64,000 bases of DNA from Burkholderiales bacterium. Its GTDB lineage: Bacteria > Pseudomonadota > Gammaproteobacteria > Burkholderiales > Burkholderiaceae_C. The notes under the pieces are model-generated. The model saw only the letters and a list, made by a program, of their open reading frames with translations. It was not told the DNA's origin and searched no databases. The position numbers were made by a program, and so were the translations under genes. Each line of letters begins with the position of its first letter. Positions within the stretch are counted from its first letter, which is position 1. This document shows, piece by piece, positions 46,842-56,479 of this stretch. The stretch is taken from NCBI GenBank assembly GCA_016191525.1, contig JACPOK010000019.1:372001-436000 (forward strand), written 5' to 3'.

Positions 46842-48722
46842 ATGGCCAAAGACGACAACCCGGGCTTGCTGTCCAAGGTAGTGAAGTTCGTCAGGAACCC
46901 GACGACGAACTGGGCCGACCTCGACGCGCAGGAAGCGGACAAGGAGAGCACCTACTCCAAGCAGATGCTCAAGGAGATGATCGAGCGCAAGCGGCGCAAC
47001 GATTTCGTCCGCAAGCGCGAGTTCGACATGCTGCGCAAGATGCGCCGCAGCGAGGTGATGGCGGGGCAGGACCCGGCCGCGCGCCCATCGTTCTTCCAGA
47101 GCTCGATGCCGTCCAAGCCGGACGACCGCGCCACCACGCTCAAGAAGATCGACGAGATCGAAGCGCAGATGTCCATGCAGTGGTGGAAGACCAAGCATGG
47201 CGATTCGTCGATGCGCACGGGCAGCAGCACCAATTTCCCGATGTCGTCGCACGTGCCGCCCGAGGCCGCCGCCAGCCGGCCCCCGCTGGCGCCGGGCAAG
47301 ACCAACGCGTACACCAAGACGGCGCCGCAGGAACTGGCCCCGCTGGTGTCGCCCGCGCCGACCGAGGCGCCGCCCATGCTGGCGTCCATCACGCCGGCGG
47401 CTCTGCGGCCCGCCGCGCCGCGCCCCGCGCCCCCGCCACCCGCCGCGGCCGTGGCTGCGCCCACCGCGGGCCGCTCGCCGGCCACGCCGATCAACAAGCC
47501 GGCGCAGCCGCCGGCTTTCTCCGCGGTGACGTCGCCGCAGACCGAAAGCTCCGGCCCCAATACCGGCTTCTCGGCCTCCAAGCTGTTCGCCATCGACGTC
47601 GATGAATTCGCGCACGATCCCGAACTGGAAGAGGCCTCCATCCGCTTCGCCAATGGTGACGACCAGGGCGCCGAGGCGGGGCTGCTGGAAGTGCTGGCGC
47701 CGCAGGGGCCGCGCATCAACCACGACGAAACCTGGCTGACGCTGTTCGACCTGTACCGCGCCACCGGCCAGCAGGACCGCTTCGAGACCGCGGCCATCGA
47801 CTTCGCCGGCCGCTTCGCGCGCTCCGCGCCGCAGTGGTTCTCGATCCCCGAGGCCGTCAGCCGCATGAACACGCCGGCCGCGCCCGCCACGCCCACCGGC
47901 AACGCGGCGCAGCAGCTGGCCGACTGGACCTGCCCGGCCACCTTCGGCACGCAGACGCTGGCCGCGCTGAACGCCGCCCTGGCCAAGGCCACGCCGCCCT
48001 GGCGGCTGAACTGGGCCAAGCTCAACACCATCGACGAAGCCGCCATCGAGCCGCTGACCAAGCTGTTCACCCAATGGGCCACGCAGCCCGTGCAGCTGCG
48101 CTTCATCGCCGCCGACAATTTCGAGAAGGCGCTGAAGAACAGCACGCCGTCGGGCGACAAGGGCGTCAACCCCGCCTGGTGGAAGCTGCGCATGGAAGTG
48201 CTGCGCGTGATGCACCGCCCCGACGAATTCGAGCTGGTGGCGCTGGACTATTGCGTCACCTACGAAGTCTCCCCGCCCTCCTGGGACAGCGCGCGCTGCG
48301 AATACAAGCCGCTGCAGGCCGACGGCAGCTACCAGTCGGGCCACACCATCATCGGCGAGGCCTTCCGCGATTCGCTCTCTTCCGGCATGAGCATGGGCTA
48401 CGGCGACACGCAGATGCCGTCGATGAATTCCCAGATGTCCAACATCTCCACGGTGGAACTGGCCGGCCAGATCCTGGGCGACGCCACCGAGGCGCTGGAC
48501 ACCCTGGAAAACCGGCTGCTGGGCGCCGACGTGATGGTGATCTCCTGCGCCCGCCTGATCCGCATCGATTTCTCGGCCGCGGGCACCCTGCTGAATTGGG
48601 TGACGGCGCGCCAGGCCGAAGGCCGCCAGGTGCAATTCATCGAAGTGCACAGGCTGGTGGCCGCCTTTTTCAACGTGATCGGCATCAGCGAACACGCCCG
48701 GGTCATCGCCCGCACCGACTGA
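46842..48722 (+). CDS. Large protein with C-terminal STAS-like domain, upstream of mraZ
   Basis: The 626-residue cytosolic protein has a charged helical N-terminus (about 1-120: KQMLKEMIERKRRNDFVRKREFD), a Pro/Ala-rich linker (about 125-240), and a middle region with PELEEASIRFANGDDQGAEAGLLEVLAPQGP, reminiscent of a TPR-like helical pair. The C-terminal domain looks like a STAS fold (about 530-620: TVELAGQILGDATEALDTLE, GADVMVISCARLIRIDFSAAGTLLNW). STAS domains mediate protein or nucleotide binding. The same position ahead of mraZ is common in related bacteria as far as I recall. The function is unknown. Confidence 0.72.
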   Translation: MAKDDNPGLLSKVVKFVRNPTTNWADLDAQEADKESTYSKQMLKEMIERKRRNDFVRKREFDMLRKMRRSEVMAGQDPAARPSFFQSSMPSKPDDRATTLKKIDEIEAQMSMQWWKTKHGDSSMRTGSSTNFPMSSHVPPEAAASRPPLAPGKTNAYTKTAPQELAPLVSPAPTEAPPMLASITPAALRPAAPRPAPPPPAAAVAAPTAGRSPATPINKPAQPPAFSAVTSPQTESSGPNTGFSASKLFAIDVDEFAHDPELEEASIRFANGDDQGAEAGLLEVLAPQGPRINHDETWLTLFDLYRATGQQDRFETAAIDFAGRFARSAPQWFSIPEAVSRMNTPAAPATPTGNAAQQLADWTCPATFGTQTLAALNAALAKATPPWRLNWAKLNTIDEAAIEPLTKLFTQWATQPVQLRFIAADNFEKALKNSTPSGDKGVNPAWWKLRMEVLRVMHRPDEFELVALDYCVTYEVSPPSWDSARCEYKPLQADGSYQSGHTIIGEAFRDSLSSGMSMGYGDTQMPSMNSQMSNISTVELAGQILGDATEALDTLENRLLGADVMVISCARLIRIDFSAAGTLLNWVTARQAEGRQVQFIEVHRLVAAFFNVIGISEHARVIARTD

Positions 48723-48740
48723 GATGTGCCCCCACGTCGA

Positions 48741-48759
48741 CTGAAGCCCCAAGCTTCAG
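48741..48759 (+). terminator. Hairpin after the STAS gene
   Basis: CTGAAGC at 48741-48747 pairs with GCTTCAG at 48753-48759 with a 5-base loop. There is no T-run, so it may be a weak terminator or an RNA end-protecting hairpin between the STAS gene and the mraZ control region. Confidence 0.4.
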
Positions 48760-48860
48760 GAATCACTTTCATAGCCTTCGCTAAGTGCTTCATTTAGAAC
48801 GGTTTTCGGCTCTCCAAAGCCTGCAAAACCCGCTCTAAGTCATTGATTTCATTACAAATT

Positions 48861-48903
48861 CGCGCAAGGTCGCGCTTGCGCGGCTGAGTTTTCCTGCTAC
48901 AGT
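48861..48903 (+). promoter_or_regulatory. Candidate mraZ/dcw promoter
   Basis: A TTGCGC at 48876-48881 and a TACAGT at 48898-48903 are 16 bp apart, a plausible sigma-70 promoter. The -35 lies inside a perfect inverted repeat CGCGCAAG/CTTGCGCG (48861-48868, 48875-48882). The -10 abuts the first MraZ box. Confidence 0.5.
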
Positions 48904-48935
48904 GCAAAAAAGTGCAATTAAGTGGTGAAAAGTGC
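48901..48935 (+). promoter_or_regulatory. MraZ operator: four AGTGS boxes phased every 10 bp
   Basis: AGTGC, AGTGC, AGTGG and AGTGC begin at 48901, 48911, 48921 and 48931, exactly 10 bp apart, so they face one side of the helix. MraZ proteins bind tandem TGGG-like direct repeats with 5-bp spacers upstream of mraZ, and this array matches that arrangement. Overlap with the -10 suggests auto-repression. Confidence 0.75.
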
Positions 48936-48983
48936 GATCTGCACCACTGCTGGCTCGATTTTGCTTAGCAAGGGCTCACACAG

Positions 48984-49412
48984 GTGTTTCAAGGGGCTTC
49001 GTCTCTCAGTCTTGACGCGAAGGGTCGGCTCTCGGTGCCGACCCGGCATCGTGACGTGCTCTCCGCCACCGCCGAAAACCAGCTCACCATCACCAAACAC
49101 CCGCACGGCTGCCTGATGATTTTCCCCCGCCCCGAATGGGAAAAATTTCGCGACCGTATCGCGGCGTTACCCATGGCCGCGCAGTGGTGGAAGAGAATAT
49201 TCCTGGGCAACGCGATGGACGTGGAGCTCGACGGCACGGGCCGCGTGCTGGTCTCGCCCGAGCTGCGCGAGGCGGCCGGCATCGGCAAGGAAACCATGCT
49301 GCTGGGCATGGGCAATCACTTCGAGCTCTGGGACAAGGCGACCTACGAGGCCCGCGAGGCCGAGGCGATGCAGGGTGAAATGCCCGACGTCTTCAAGGAC
49401 TTTTCTTTTTGA
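48984..49412 (+). CDS. mraZ: Transcriptional regulator MraZ
   Basis: The 142-residue protein has two SpoVT/AbrB-like beta-barrel units with the DxxGR motifs [14 protein letters not shown] and [17 protein letters not shown]. Ring-shaped oligomers of MraZ bind tandem repeats ahead of their own gene and repress the dcw cluster. The start is GTG at 48984, matching the family start [15 protein letters not shown]. It is the first gene of the cluster and has its own phased operator. Confidence 0.93.
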   Translation: MFQGASSLSLDAKGRLSVPTRHRDVLSATAENQLTITKHPHGCLMIFPRPEWEKFRDRIAALPMAAQWWKRIFLGNAMDVELDGTGRVLVSPELREAAGIGKETMLLGMGNHFELWDKATYEAREAEAMQGEMPDVFKDFSF

Positions 49413-49421
49413 GAGCGGACG

Positions 49422-50336
49422 GTGGAAACCTCATGGCAACACACCACCGTCCTGTTGAACGAAGCGGCCGAGGCACTTCTCACCAGGACAGACGCCACGT
49501 ATGTGGATGCGACCTTCGGCCGCGGCGGGCATTCGCGCCTGCTGCTATCGAAGCTGGGGCCGCAGGGCCGCCTGGTCGCCTTCGACAAGGACACCGAAGC
49601 CATTGCCGAAGCCTCGCGCATCAACGATGCGCGTTTTTCCATCCGCCACGAGGGCTTCAGCCACATGGGCGAGCTGCCCCCGGCCAGCGTGGCCGGTGTG
49701 TTGATGGACCTGGGCATCAGCTCGCCGCAGATCGACAACCCCGCGCGGGGCTTTTCGTTCCGCGGCGACGGGCCGCTGGACATGCGCATGGACACCACGC
49801 GCGGCGAGAGCGTGGCGCAGTGGCTGGCAACGGCCGAACAACAACAGATCGCGGAGGTGATTCGTGACTATGGCGAAGAACGGTTTGCTGTTCAGATTGC
49901 AAAAGCGGTTGTTGCTCGCCGACAGGAACGGGGGCCTGTTTCAACCACCGCCGAACTGGCCCAGCTCGTGGCTGGCACGGTCAAAACCCGCGAGCCGGGC
50001 CAGGACCCTGCAACGCGCACATTTCAGGCTCTTCGGATTTTCATCAACGCCGAGCTTGAAGAGCTGCAACAGGCGCTAGAGGCCAGCCTTGAGATCCTCC
50101 AACCCCAGGGCCGGCTCGTGGTGATCAGCTTCCACTCGCTGGAGGACCGGATCGTCAAGCAATTCATCGCGAAGCATTCGCGCGAGGTGTTCGACCGCCG
50201 CGCGCCCTTCGCCGCGCCCCAGGCCATGAAGTTCAAGGCGCTGGAACGCATCAAGCCCTCGGCCGAAGAAGTCAAGGCCAATCCGCGTTCGCGCAGCGCC
50301 ATCATGCGCGTGGCCGAGAGGACGGAGGTGACATGA
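49422..50336 (+). CDS. rsmH: 16S rRNA (cytosine-1402-N4)-methyltransferase
   Basis: The 304-residue protein has the SAM-binding [14 protein letters not shown] near residue 27, [20 protein letters not shown], and [12 protein letters not shown] in its C-terminal part. It methylates C1402 of 16S rRNA. The start is GTG at 49422; its stop overlaps the ftsL ATG by 4 bp. A segment near 49870-49950 has lower GC than its surroundings but encodes ordinary family residues. Confidence 0.93.
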   Translation: METSWQHTTVLLNEAAEALLTRTDATYVDATFGRGGHSRLLLSKLGPQGRLVAFDKDTEAIAEASRINDARFSIRHEGFSHMGELPPASVAGVLMDLGISSPQIDNPARGFSFRGDGPLDMRMDTTRGESVAQWLATAEQQQIAEVIRDYGEERFAVQIAKAVVARRQERGPVSTTAELAQLVAGTVKTREPGQDPATRTFQALRIFINAELEELQQALEASLEILQPQGRLVVISFHSLEDRIVKQFIAKHSREVFDRRAPFAAPQAMKFKALERIKPSAEEVKANPRSRSAIMRVAERTEVT

Positions 50337-50629
50337 CGAGGCTGAACCTGGTCCTGCTCATCGCGGTGCTCGCCAGTGCGCTTTACCTCGTGCGCACGCA
50401 GTACGAATCGCGCCGCCTGTTCGCCGAGATCGACAAGGCGAACAGCGAGGCCCGCAAGATCGAGATCGAAGGCCAGCGGCTGGAAGTGGAAAAGCGCGCC
50501 CAGGCCACGCCGCTGCGCGTGGAAAAGCTGGCCAAGGAGCAGCTGCAGATGCGCGGCGCCACGCCGGCCATCACGCAATACGTGAACCTGAAGCCCGCCA
50601 CACCGGCTTCGGCGGGGGTCTCGCCATGA
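50333..50629 (+). CDS. ftsL: Cell division protein FtsL
   Basis: The 98-residue bitopic protein has one N-terminal transmembrane segment ([17 protein letters not shown]) and a periplasmic coiled coil ([20 protein letters not shown]). FtsL forms the FtsQBL complex that activates FtsWI. The assignment rests mainly on position between rsmH and ftsI with ATGA overlaps at both ends, plus topology. Confidence 0.9.
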   Translation: MTRLNLVLLIAVLASALYLVRTQYESRRLFAEIDKANSEARKIEIEGQRLEVEKRAQATPLRVEKLAKEQLQMRGATPAITQYVNLKPATPASAGVSP

Positions 50630-52359
50630 GCCGCAGCGTGGCCTACACCTCCAGCCCGCTGCTGGCCAGCAAGACACCGGTCTGGCGCAGCAAGCTGATC
50701 GTGGCGGCCATCGCGCTGGGTTTTGTCGGCCTGGCCGGCCGCGCCGCCTGGGTGCAGGTCTGGGGCAACGACTTCTTCCAAAAGCAGGGCGAAGTGCGCT
50801 TTGCGCGCACGCTGGAACTGCCCGCCAACCGCGGCCGCATCCTGGACCGCAACGGCCTGATGCTTGCCACCAGCGTGCCCGCGCCCAGCATCTGGGCCAT
50901 TCCCGAGGACGTGGAGCGCGACCGCGCCAAGCTCACGCAGCTGGCGAGGCTGCTGGAGATGACACCCGCCGAGCTGGATAAAAAGCTGGCGGACGAAGAC
51001 AAGACTTTCGTCTGGCTCAAGCGCCAGGTTGATGAGCCGGTGGCCCGCGAGATCGCGGGCCTGAGCCTGAAGGGCATCCACCAGCGCATGGAATACCGCC
51101 GGCAGTACCCCGAGGGCGAGGCCGCCGCCCACGTCGTGGGCTTCACCAACGTGGAAGACAAGGGCCAGGAAGGCATGGAGCTGGCCTTCGAAAAAGACCT
51201 GGCCGGCCGCGCCGGCTCGCGCCGCGTGATCAAGGACCGCCTCGGCCGCGTGGTGGAAGACGTGGGCGAGCAGGTGCCGCCGCTGGAAGGGCGCGACCTG
51301 CAGCTGTCGATCGACAGCAAGGTGCAGTTCTTCGCCTACCAGAAGCTGCGTGACGCCGTGATCGGCAACAAGGCCAGGGCCGGCAGCGTGGTGGTGCTGG
51401 ACACCCTCACCGGCGAGGTGCTGGCGCTGGCCAACTACCCCAGCTACGTGCCCGGCAAGCGCCAGAATCTCAGCGGCGAACAGCTGCGCAACCGGGCGCT
51501 CACCGATGTGTTCGAGCCCGGCTCGACGATGAAGCCCTTCACCATCGGCCTGGCACTGGAGAGCGGCCGCGTCACGCCGCAGACCATGATCAACACGGCG
51601 CCCGGCTATGTGGTGATCGGCGGCGCCAAAATCTCCGACTCGCACGCGCACGGCATGCTCAGCGTGCAGCAGGTGATCCAGAAATCCAGCAACATCGGCA
51701 CGCTGAAGATCGCGCTGCAGATGCAGCCGCGCGAGATGTGGGAGACCTTCACCGCCGCCGGTTTCGGCCAGAAGCCGCAGATCACCTTCCCCGGCGCCGT
51801 GAGCGGCCGCCTGCGCCCCTTCAAGACCTGGCGGCCGGTGGAGCAGGCCACCATGTCGTACGGCTACGGACTGTCGGCGTCCCTGTTCCAGATGGCGCGT
51901 TCCTACACCGTGTTCGCGCACGACGGCCAGATCATTCCCGCCACCCTGCTCAAGACCAGCCAGCCCGCCACCGGCGTGCCGGTGTTCTCGCCGAAGACGG
52001 TCCAGGAGGTCCGCACCATGCTGCAGATGGCGGCCGGCACCGGCGGCACGGGGCCGAAGGCGCAGACGGTGGGCTACTCGGTGGGCGGCAAGTCCGGCAC
52101 CGCGCACAAGCAGGTGGGCAAGGCCTACGCCACCAACAAGTACCGCGCCTGGTTCGTGGGCATGGCGCCCATCGACAAGCCGCGCATCATCGTCGCCGTG
52201 ATGGTCGACGAGCCGTCGGCCGGCAAGTATTTCGGCGGCGACGTGGCCGCCCCCGTGTTCAGCGAAGTGGTGCAGCAGGCGCTGCGCATCATGGGCGTGC
52301 AGCCCGACATGAGCGTCAAGCCCCAGGTGGTGGTGAACGCGGTGGAGGAGTCGTTCTGA
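50626..52359 (+). CDS. ftsI: Septal peptidoglycan transpeptidase (PBP3)
   Basis: The 577-residue protein has a short cytosolic N-terminus, one membrane helix (about 22-42), a pedestal domain, and a transpeptidase domain with all three motifs: EPGSTMKPFT (SxxK), KSSNIGT (SxN) and KSGTAHK (KTG type). It makes septal cross-links with FtsW. The stop TGA is followed by an overlapping ATG of murE (TGATG). No truncation or odd residue was seen. Confidence 0.93.
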   Translation: MSRSVAYTSSPLLASKTPVWRSKLIVAAIALGFVGLAGRAAWVQVWGNDFFQKQGEVRFARTLELPANRGRILDRNGLMLATSVPAPSIWAIPEDVERDRAKLTQLARLLEMTPAELDKKLADEDKTFVWLKRQVDEPVAREIAGLSLKGIHQRMEYRRQYPEGEAAAHVVGFTNVEDKGQEGMELAFEKDLAGRAGSRRVIKDRLGRVVEDVGEQVPPLEGRDLQLSIDSKVQFFAYQKLRDAVIGNKARAGSVVVLDTLTGEVLALANYPSYVPGKRQNLSGEQLRNRALTDVFEPGSTMKPFTIGLALESGRVTPQTMINTAPGYVVIGGAKISDSHAHGMLSVQQVIQKSSNIGTLKIALQMQPREMWETFTAAGFGQKPQITFPGAVSGRLRPFKTWRPVEQATMSYGYGLSASLFQMARSYTVFAHDGQIIPATLLKTSQPATGVPVFSPKTVQEVRTMLQMAAGTGGTGPKAQTVGYSVGGKSGTAHKQVGKAYATNKYRAWFVGMAPIDKPRIIVAVMVDEPSAGKYFGGDVAAPVFSEVVQQALRIMGVQPDMSVKPQVVVNAVEESF

Positions 52360-53843
52360 TGCAGCAGCTGCACAGCCCCGCCGACGCCGCCCGCTGGCTG
52401 CGACAGCGCGTGACCGGCGCGCTGCACAGCGACAGCCGCCGCGTCGGTGAGGGTGACGGCTTCGTGGCCTGGCCGGGCGCCGCGTCAGATGGCCGCCGCC
52501 ACGTGGCTTCGGCACTGGCGCAGGGCGCCGCGGCGTGCGTGGTCGAAGAGGCGGGCGTGGAACCCTTCGGCTTCGAGGCCGATGCCATCGCCAGCTACCG
52601 CAACCTGAAGTCGGCGACCGGGCCGATCGCGGCCGAGTACTACGGACACCCCACCGGCGAGCTGCAGGTGCTGGCCATCACCGGCACCAACGGCAAGACA
52701 TCCAGCGCCTGGTGGCTGGCGCAGGCGCTATCGAATTTGAAGCACCCCACGCCCATCCCGTGCGGCCTGGTGGGCACTTTGGGAGTGGGCAGGCCGCCCG
52801 ACGTCGAATTCACCGGCCTCACCACGCCCGACCCCGTGCTGCTGCAGGGGCAGTTCCGCAAGTTCGTGCAGCAGGGGCTGGCGGCCTGCGCCATCGAGGC
52901 TTCTTCCGTCGGCATCGTCGAGCGCAGGCTGGACGGCACGCGCATCCGCGTGGCGGTCTTCACCAATTTCACGCAGGACCACCTGGACTACCACGGCAGC
53001 ATGCAGGCGTACTGGGAGGCCAAGGCCGAACTGTTCCGCTGGCCGGGGCTGGAAGCCGCCGTCATCAACCTCGACGATGAAAAGGGTGTTGAACTGCAAG
53101 GCACGCTGGACGCCGCGGCGCTGGACGTGTGGACTTTTTCCTGCGAGCGGCCCGCGCGGCTGCAGGCGCAGGACATCGGCTACGGCGCGCAGGGGCTGCG
53201 CTTCACGATAGTGGAGGGCGCTGAGCGGCACACGCTGGAAACGCAGCTGATCGGCCAGTACAACGTATCGAATCTGCTGGGCGTGCTGGCCGCGATGCGC
53301 GCGCTCAAGGTGCCGCTGGCCGACGCTGTGGCCGCCTGCGGCCACCTGCTGCCCGTGCCGGGCCGCATGGAGAGGCTGCAGGAAGAAGGTTTGCCTGTGA
53401 TCGCTGTCGATTACGCGCACACGCCCGACGCTTTGGACAAGGCGCTGCTGGCCCTGAAGCCGCTGGCCGCGCAGCGCGGCGGGCAGCTCTGGTGCGTGTT
53501 CGGCTGCGGCGGCGACCGCGACCCGGTCAAGCGCCCGCTGATGGCGGCCGTGGCCGAGAAGAATGCCGACCAGGTGGTGGTCACCAGCGACAACCCGCGC
53601 AGCGAGAAACCCGAGACCATCATCAGCCAGATCCTGCTGGGCCTGTCCCACAACCAGTGCGTGCAGGTGCAGTCCGACCGCGCGCTGGCGATCGCCGAGA
53701 CGGTGGCCACCGCCGCGCCGCAGGACGTCATCCTGCTGGCCGGCAAGGGCCATGAGGACTACCAGGAAGTGGCCGGCGCCAAGCACCCTTTCTCCGACAA
53801 GGCGCATGCGCAGGCCGCGCTGGACCGACGGAGGGCTGCATGA
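52359..53843 (+). CDS. murE: UDP-MurNAc-tripeptide synthetase (meso-DAP type)
   Basis: The 494-residue Mur ligase has the ATP loop ITGTNGKTSSAWWL near residue 109, the carbamylated-Lys segment YWEAKAELFRW and SDNPRSEKPE, the DNPR motif linked with meso-diaminopimelate. It adds meso-DAP to UDP-MurNAc-L-Ala-D-Glu. The ATG overlaps the ftsI stop. A repeat-like core GCTATCGAATTTGAAGC at 52727-52743 lies just after the ATP loop and encodes part of QALSNLKHP, a position where family members vary. Confidence 0.93.
   Translation: MQQLHSPADAARWLRQRVTGALHSDSRRVGEGDGFVAWPGAASDGRRHVASALAQGAAACVVEEAGVEPFGFEADAIASYRNLKSATGPIAAEYYGHPTGELQVLAITGTNGKTSSAWWLAQALSNLKHPTPIPCGLVGTLGVGRPPDVEFTGLTTPDPVLLQGQFRKFVQQGLAACAIEASSVGIVERRLDGTRIRVAVFTNFTQDHLDYHGSMQAYWEAKAELFRWPGLEAAVINLDDEKGVELQGTLDAAALDVWTFSCERPARLQAQDIGYGAQGLRFTIVEGAERHTLETQLIGQYNVSNLLGVLAAMRALKVPLADAVAACGHLLPVPGRMERLQEEGLPVIAVDYAHTPDALDKALLALKPLAAQRGGQLWCVFGCGGDRDPVKRPLMAAVAEKNADQVVVTSDNPRSEKPETIISQILLGLSHNQCVQVQSDRALAIAETVATAAPQDVILLAGKGHEDYQEVAGAKHPFSDKAHAQAALDRRRAA
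52727..52743 (+). repeat. Dispersed 17-bp core-like element inside murE
   Basis: It reads GCTATCGAATTTGAAGC. It keeps the GCTAT start, the GC end and the 17-bp length of the other cores. It is the least certain member, and its frame differs from the DUF3025 and dapF copies. Confidence 0.45.
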
Positions 53844-55309
53844 GCATGTTCACGCTGCAACAGGCGCTGGCGTGGCTGCCCGGCGCGAAGCTGGTCGGCG
53901 ACGGGGCCACGGCCATCAGCCGCGTCCACACCGACACCCGCACGCTGCAGGCCGGCGACCTGTTCGTCGCGCTGCAGGGCGAGCGCTTCGACGCCAATGA
54001 CTTCATCGCCGACGCGCAGGGCAAGGGGGCAGCCGCCGCCATGGCTCACCGCGGCCGCATTCCCGCCGGTTTCACCGGGCTGGAGGTGGACGACAGCAAG
54101 CTCGCGCTCGGCCAGCTGGCCGCCGCCTGGCGCGCGCAATTCAGCCTGCCGCTGATCGCGGTCACCGGCAGCAACGGCAAGACCACCGTGACGCAGATGA
54201 TCGCGTCCATCCTGCGCGCCTGGAAGCCCGAGGCGACGCTGGCGACCCAGGGCAACCTGAACAACGACATCGGCCTGCCGCTCACGCTGCTGCGGCTTGC
54301 CGCCTCGCACAAGGTCGGCGTGATCGAGCTGGGCATGAACCACCCGGGCGAAATCGGCTACCTGGCGCAGATCGCCAAGCCCACGGTGGCCCTGGTGAAC
54401 AACGCACAGCGCGAGCACCAGGAGTTCATGGCCACCGTGCAAGCCGTGGCGCAGGAAAACGGCTCGGTGTTCGCGGCGCTGGCCGCCAACGGCGTGCCGG
54501 TGTATCCGGCGGATGAAGAATTCACGGCGCTGTGGTCGGCCCTGGCCGGTTCACGCGCCTCCATGACTTTCGGTGACCGGGAGGGCGCCGGGCCGTCCCA
54601 AGCCCTCCCAGCCCCCTCGGGGGGCAGCGCAGTACATGCAGTGACAGGCGTGGGGGCTCATGGACATGCCGACATCAGTTTGGCCGGGTCTGAATGGCAA
54701 CAGGGCCGCTGGAAGGTGGGCGTGACAACGCCTGCCGGCCCGGTGGCGTACGACCTCCATATCGCCGGCCGCCACAACGTGCGAAATTCGCTGGCCGCCG
54801 TGGCCTGTGCTCTGGTGGCCGGCGTGCCGCTGGCCGCGATCGCACAGGGCCTGGCTTCATTCGAGCCAGTCAAGGGCCGCTCGCGCGCGCTCGAAGTTCG
54901 CATCGCCGGCCGCGGCATCACGCTGGTGGACGACACCTACAACGCCAACCCCGACTCGGCGCGGGCCGCCATCGACGTGCTGGCCGAGCTGCCCGGCCCG
55001 CGCCTGCTGGTGCTGGGCGACATGGGCGAGGTGGGTGACCAGGGCCCGCAGTTCCATGCCGAGGTAGGCGGCTATGCGCGCCAGCGCGGCATCGAGCTGG
55101 TGTTCACGCTGGGCGCCCAGGCGCAGGGCATGGGCGGGCGCCATTTCGCCGACGTGGAGTCGCTTAACGCCGCCGTGCTCACCGAGCTGCCGCGCACGGC
55201 CAGCGTGCTGGTCAAGGGATCCCGGTTCATGAAGATGGAGCGGGTGGTCTCGGCCATCACGTCCCACGCGGAACAACAACAAAACGAGGAGTCCGGACAT
55301 GCTGCTTAG
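53840..55309 (+). CDS. murF: UDP-MurNAc-tripeptide-D-Ala-D-Ala ligase, with an in-frame repeat-derived loop
   Basis: The 489-residue Mur ligase has the ATP loop [16 protein letters not shown] near residue 110, [16 protein letters not shown] and [16 protein letters not shown]. It adds D-Ala-D-Ala to complete the pentapeptide precursor. Between MTFGDRE and ADISLAG it carries about 28 extra residues (including [19 protein letters not shown]) that are the translation of the 49-bp GC-rich repeat at 54609-54657. The reading frame is kept. The insert lies in a variable loop of the central domain, so the enzyme is probably functional. Confidence 0.93.
   Translation: MSMFTLQQALAWLPGAKLVGDGATAISRVHTDTRTLQAGDLFVALQGERFDANDFIADAQGKGAAAAMAHRGRIPAGFTGLEVDDSKLALGQLAAAWRAQFSLPLIAVTGSNGKTTVTQMIASILRAWKPEATLATQGNLNNDIGLPLTLLRLAASHKVGVIELGMNHPGEIGYLAQIAKPTVALVNNAQREHQEFMATVQAVAQENGSVFAALAANGVPVYPADEEFTALWSALAGSRASMTFGDREGAGPSQALPAPSGGSAVHAVTGVGAHGHADISLAGSEWQQGRWKVGVTTPAGPVAYDLHIAGRHNVRNSLAAVACALVAGVPLAAIAQGLASFEPVKGRSRALEVRIAGRGITLVDDTYNANPDSARAAIDVLAELPGPRLLVLGDMGEVGDQGPQFHAEVGGYARQRGIELVFTLGAQAQGMGGRHFADVESLNAAVLTELPRTASVLVKGSRFMKMERVVSAITSHAEQQQNEESGHAA
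54609..54657 (+). repeat. 49-bp GC-rich palindromic element, copy B, inside murF
   Basis: It begins CAGCCCCCTCGGGGGGCAGC and ends GACAGGCGTGGGGGC, with the same length and layout as copy A. It is translated in frame as [16 protein letters not shown]. Confidence 0.85.
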
Positions 55310-56477
55310 CCTTGCCGGCTGGTTGCAGACACTGGGGCCGGAATTCGGTTTCCTGCGGGTGTTCCAGTACCTGACCTTCCGCGCCGTGATGGCCGCGATG
55401 ACTTCGCTGCTGATCGGCCTGATCGCGGGCCCGGCGGTGATCCGCCACCTCACCGCGCTGAAGATCGGCCAGCCGGTGCGTGGCTACGGCATGGAAACGC
55501 ACCTGTCCAAGAGCGGCACCCCCACCATGGGAGGCGTGCTGGTGCTGCTGGCCATCGCCATCTCCACCATCCTGTGGTTCGACCTCACCAACCGCTTCGT
55601 CTGGATCGTGCTGGCCGTCACGCTGGGCTTCGGCGCCATCGGCTGGGCTGACGACTGGCGCAAGGTGGTGCACAAGGACCCCGAGGGCATGCGCTCGCGC
55701 GAAAAATACTTCTGGCAGTCGGTGATCGGCCTGCTGGCCGCGCTGTACCTGGTGTTCAGCATTTCCGAAAGCTCCAACCTGCGCGTGCTGGAGCTGTTCT
55801 TCAAGTGGGTGCAGTCGGGCTTCGACGTCAACCTGCCGCCCAAGGCGGGCCTCTTGCTGCCCTTCTTCAAGGAAGTGAGCTATCCGCTGGGCGTGTTCGG
55901 CTTCGTGATCCTCACGTATCTCGTGATCGTGGGCTCCAGCAACGCGGTGAACCTCACCGACGGGCTGGACGGCCTGGCCATCATGCCGGTGGTGATGGTG
56001 GGCTCGGCGCTGGGCGTGTTCGCCTATGTCACCGGCAGCGCGGTGTATTCCAGGTACCTGTTCTTCCCCTATATTCCGGGCGCCGGCGAGCTGCTGATCT
56101 TCTGCTCGGCGATGGCGGGCGCGGGCCTGGCCTTCCTGTGGTTCAACACGCATCCGGCGCAGGTGTTCATGGGCGACGTCGGCGCGCTGGCGCTGGGCGG
56201 CGCGCTGGGCACCATCGCCGTCATCGTGCGCCAGGAAATCGTGCTGGCCATGATGGGCGGCATCTTCGTGGTGGAGGCGCTGTCGGTGATGGCGCAGGTG
56301 ATGTACTTCAAGTACACGAAGAAGAAATACGGCGAAGGCCGGCGCATCCTGAAGATGGCGCCGCTGCACCACCACTTCGAGAAAAGCGGCTGGAAGGAAA
56401 CGCAGGTGGTCGTGCGGTTCTGGATCATCACCATGCTGCTGTGCCTGGTCGGCCTCTCCACCCTGAAGCTGAGGTAG
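55299..56477 (+). CDS. mraY: Phospho-MurNAc-pentapeptide translocase
   Basis: The 392-residue polytopic protein has about ten helices and the catalytic segments GWADDWRK (two Asp), [13 protein letters not shown] and [12 protein letters not shown], plus [15 protein letters not shown]. It moves phospho-MurNAc-pentapeptide onto undecaprenyl phosphate to make lipid I. Its start overlaps the 3' end of murF by 11 bp, so translation is coupled. Confidence 0.94.
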   Translation: MLLSLAGWLQTLGPEFGFLRVFQYLTFRAVMAAMTSLLIGLIAGPAVIRHLTALKIGQPVRGYGMETHLSKSGTPTMGGVLVLLAIAISTILWFDLTNRFVWIVLAVTLGFGAIGWADDWRKVVHKDPEGMRSREKYFWQSVIGLLAALYLVFSISESSNLRVLELFFKWVQSGFDVNLPPKAGLLLPFFKEVSYPLGVFGFVILTYLVIVGSSNAVNLTDGLDGLAIMPVVMVGSALGVFAYVTGSAVYSRYLFFPYIPGAGELLIFCSAMAGAGLAFLWFNTHPAQVFMGDVGALALGGALGTIAVIVRQEIVLAMMGGIFVVEALSVMAQVMYFKYTKKKYGEGRRILKMAPLHHHFEKSGWKETQVVVRFWIITMLLCLVGLSTLKLR

Positions 56478-56479
56478 CC

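Noticed and set aside
49870..49950. Horizontally acquired segment in rsmH because of lower GC
   Set aside because: The encoded residues are normal RsmH family sequence and the stretch is too short to judge.
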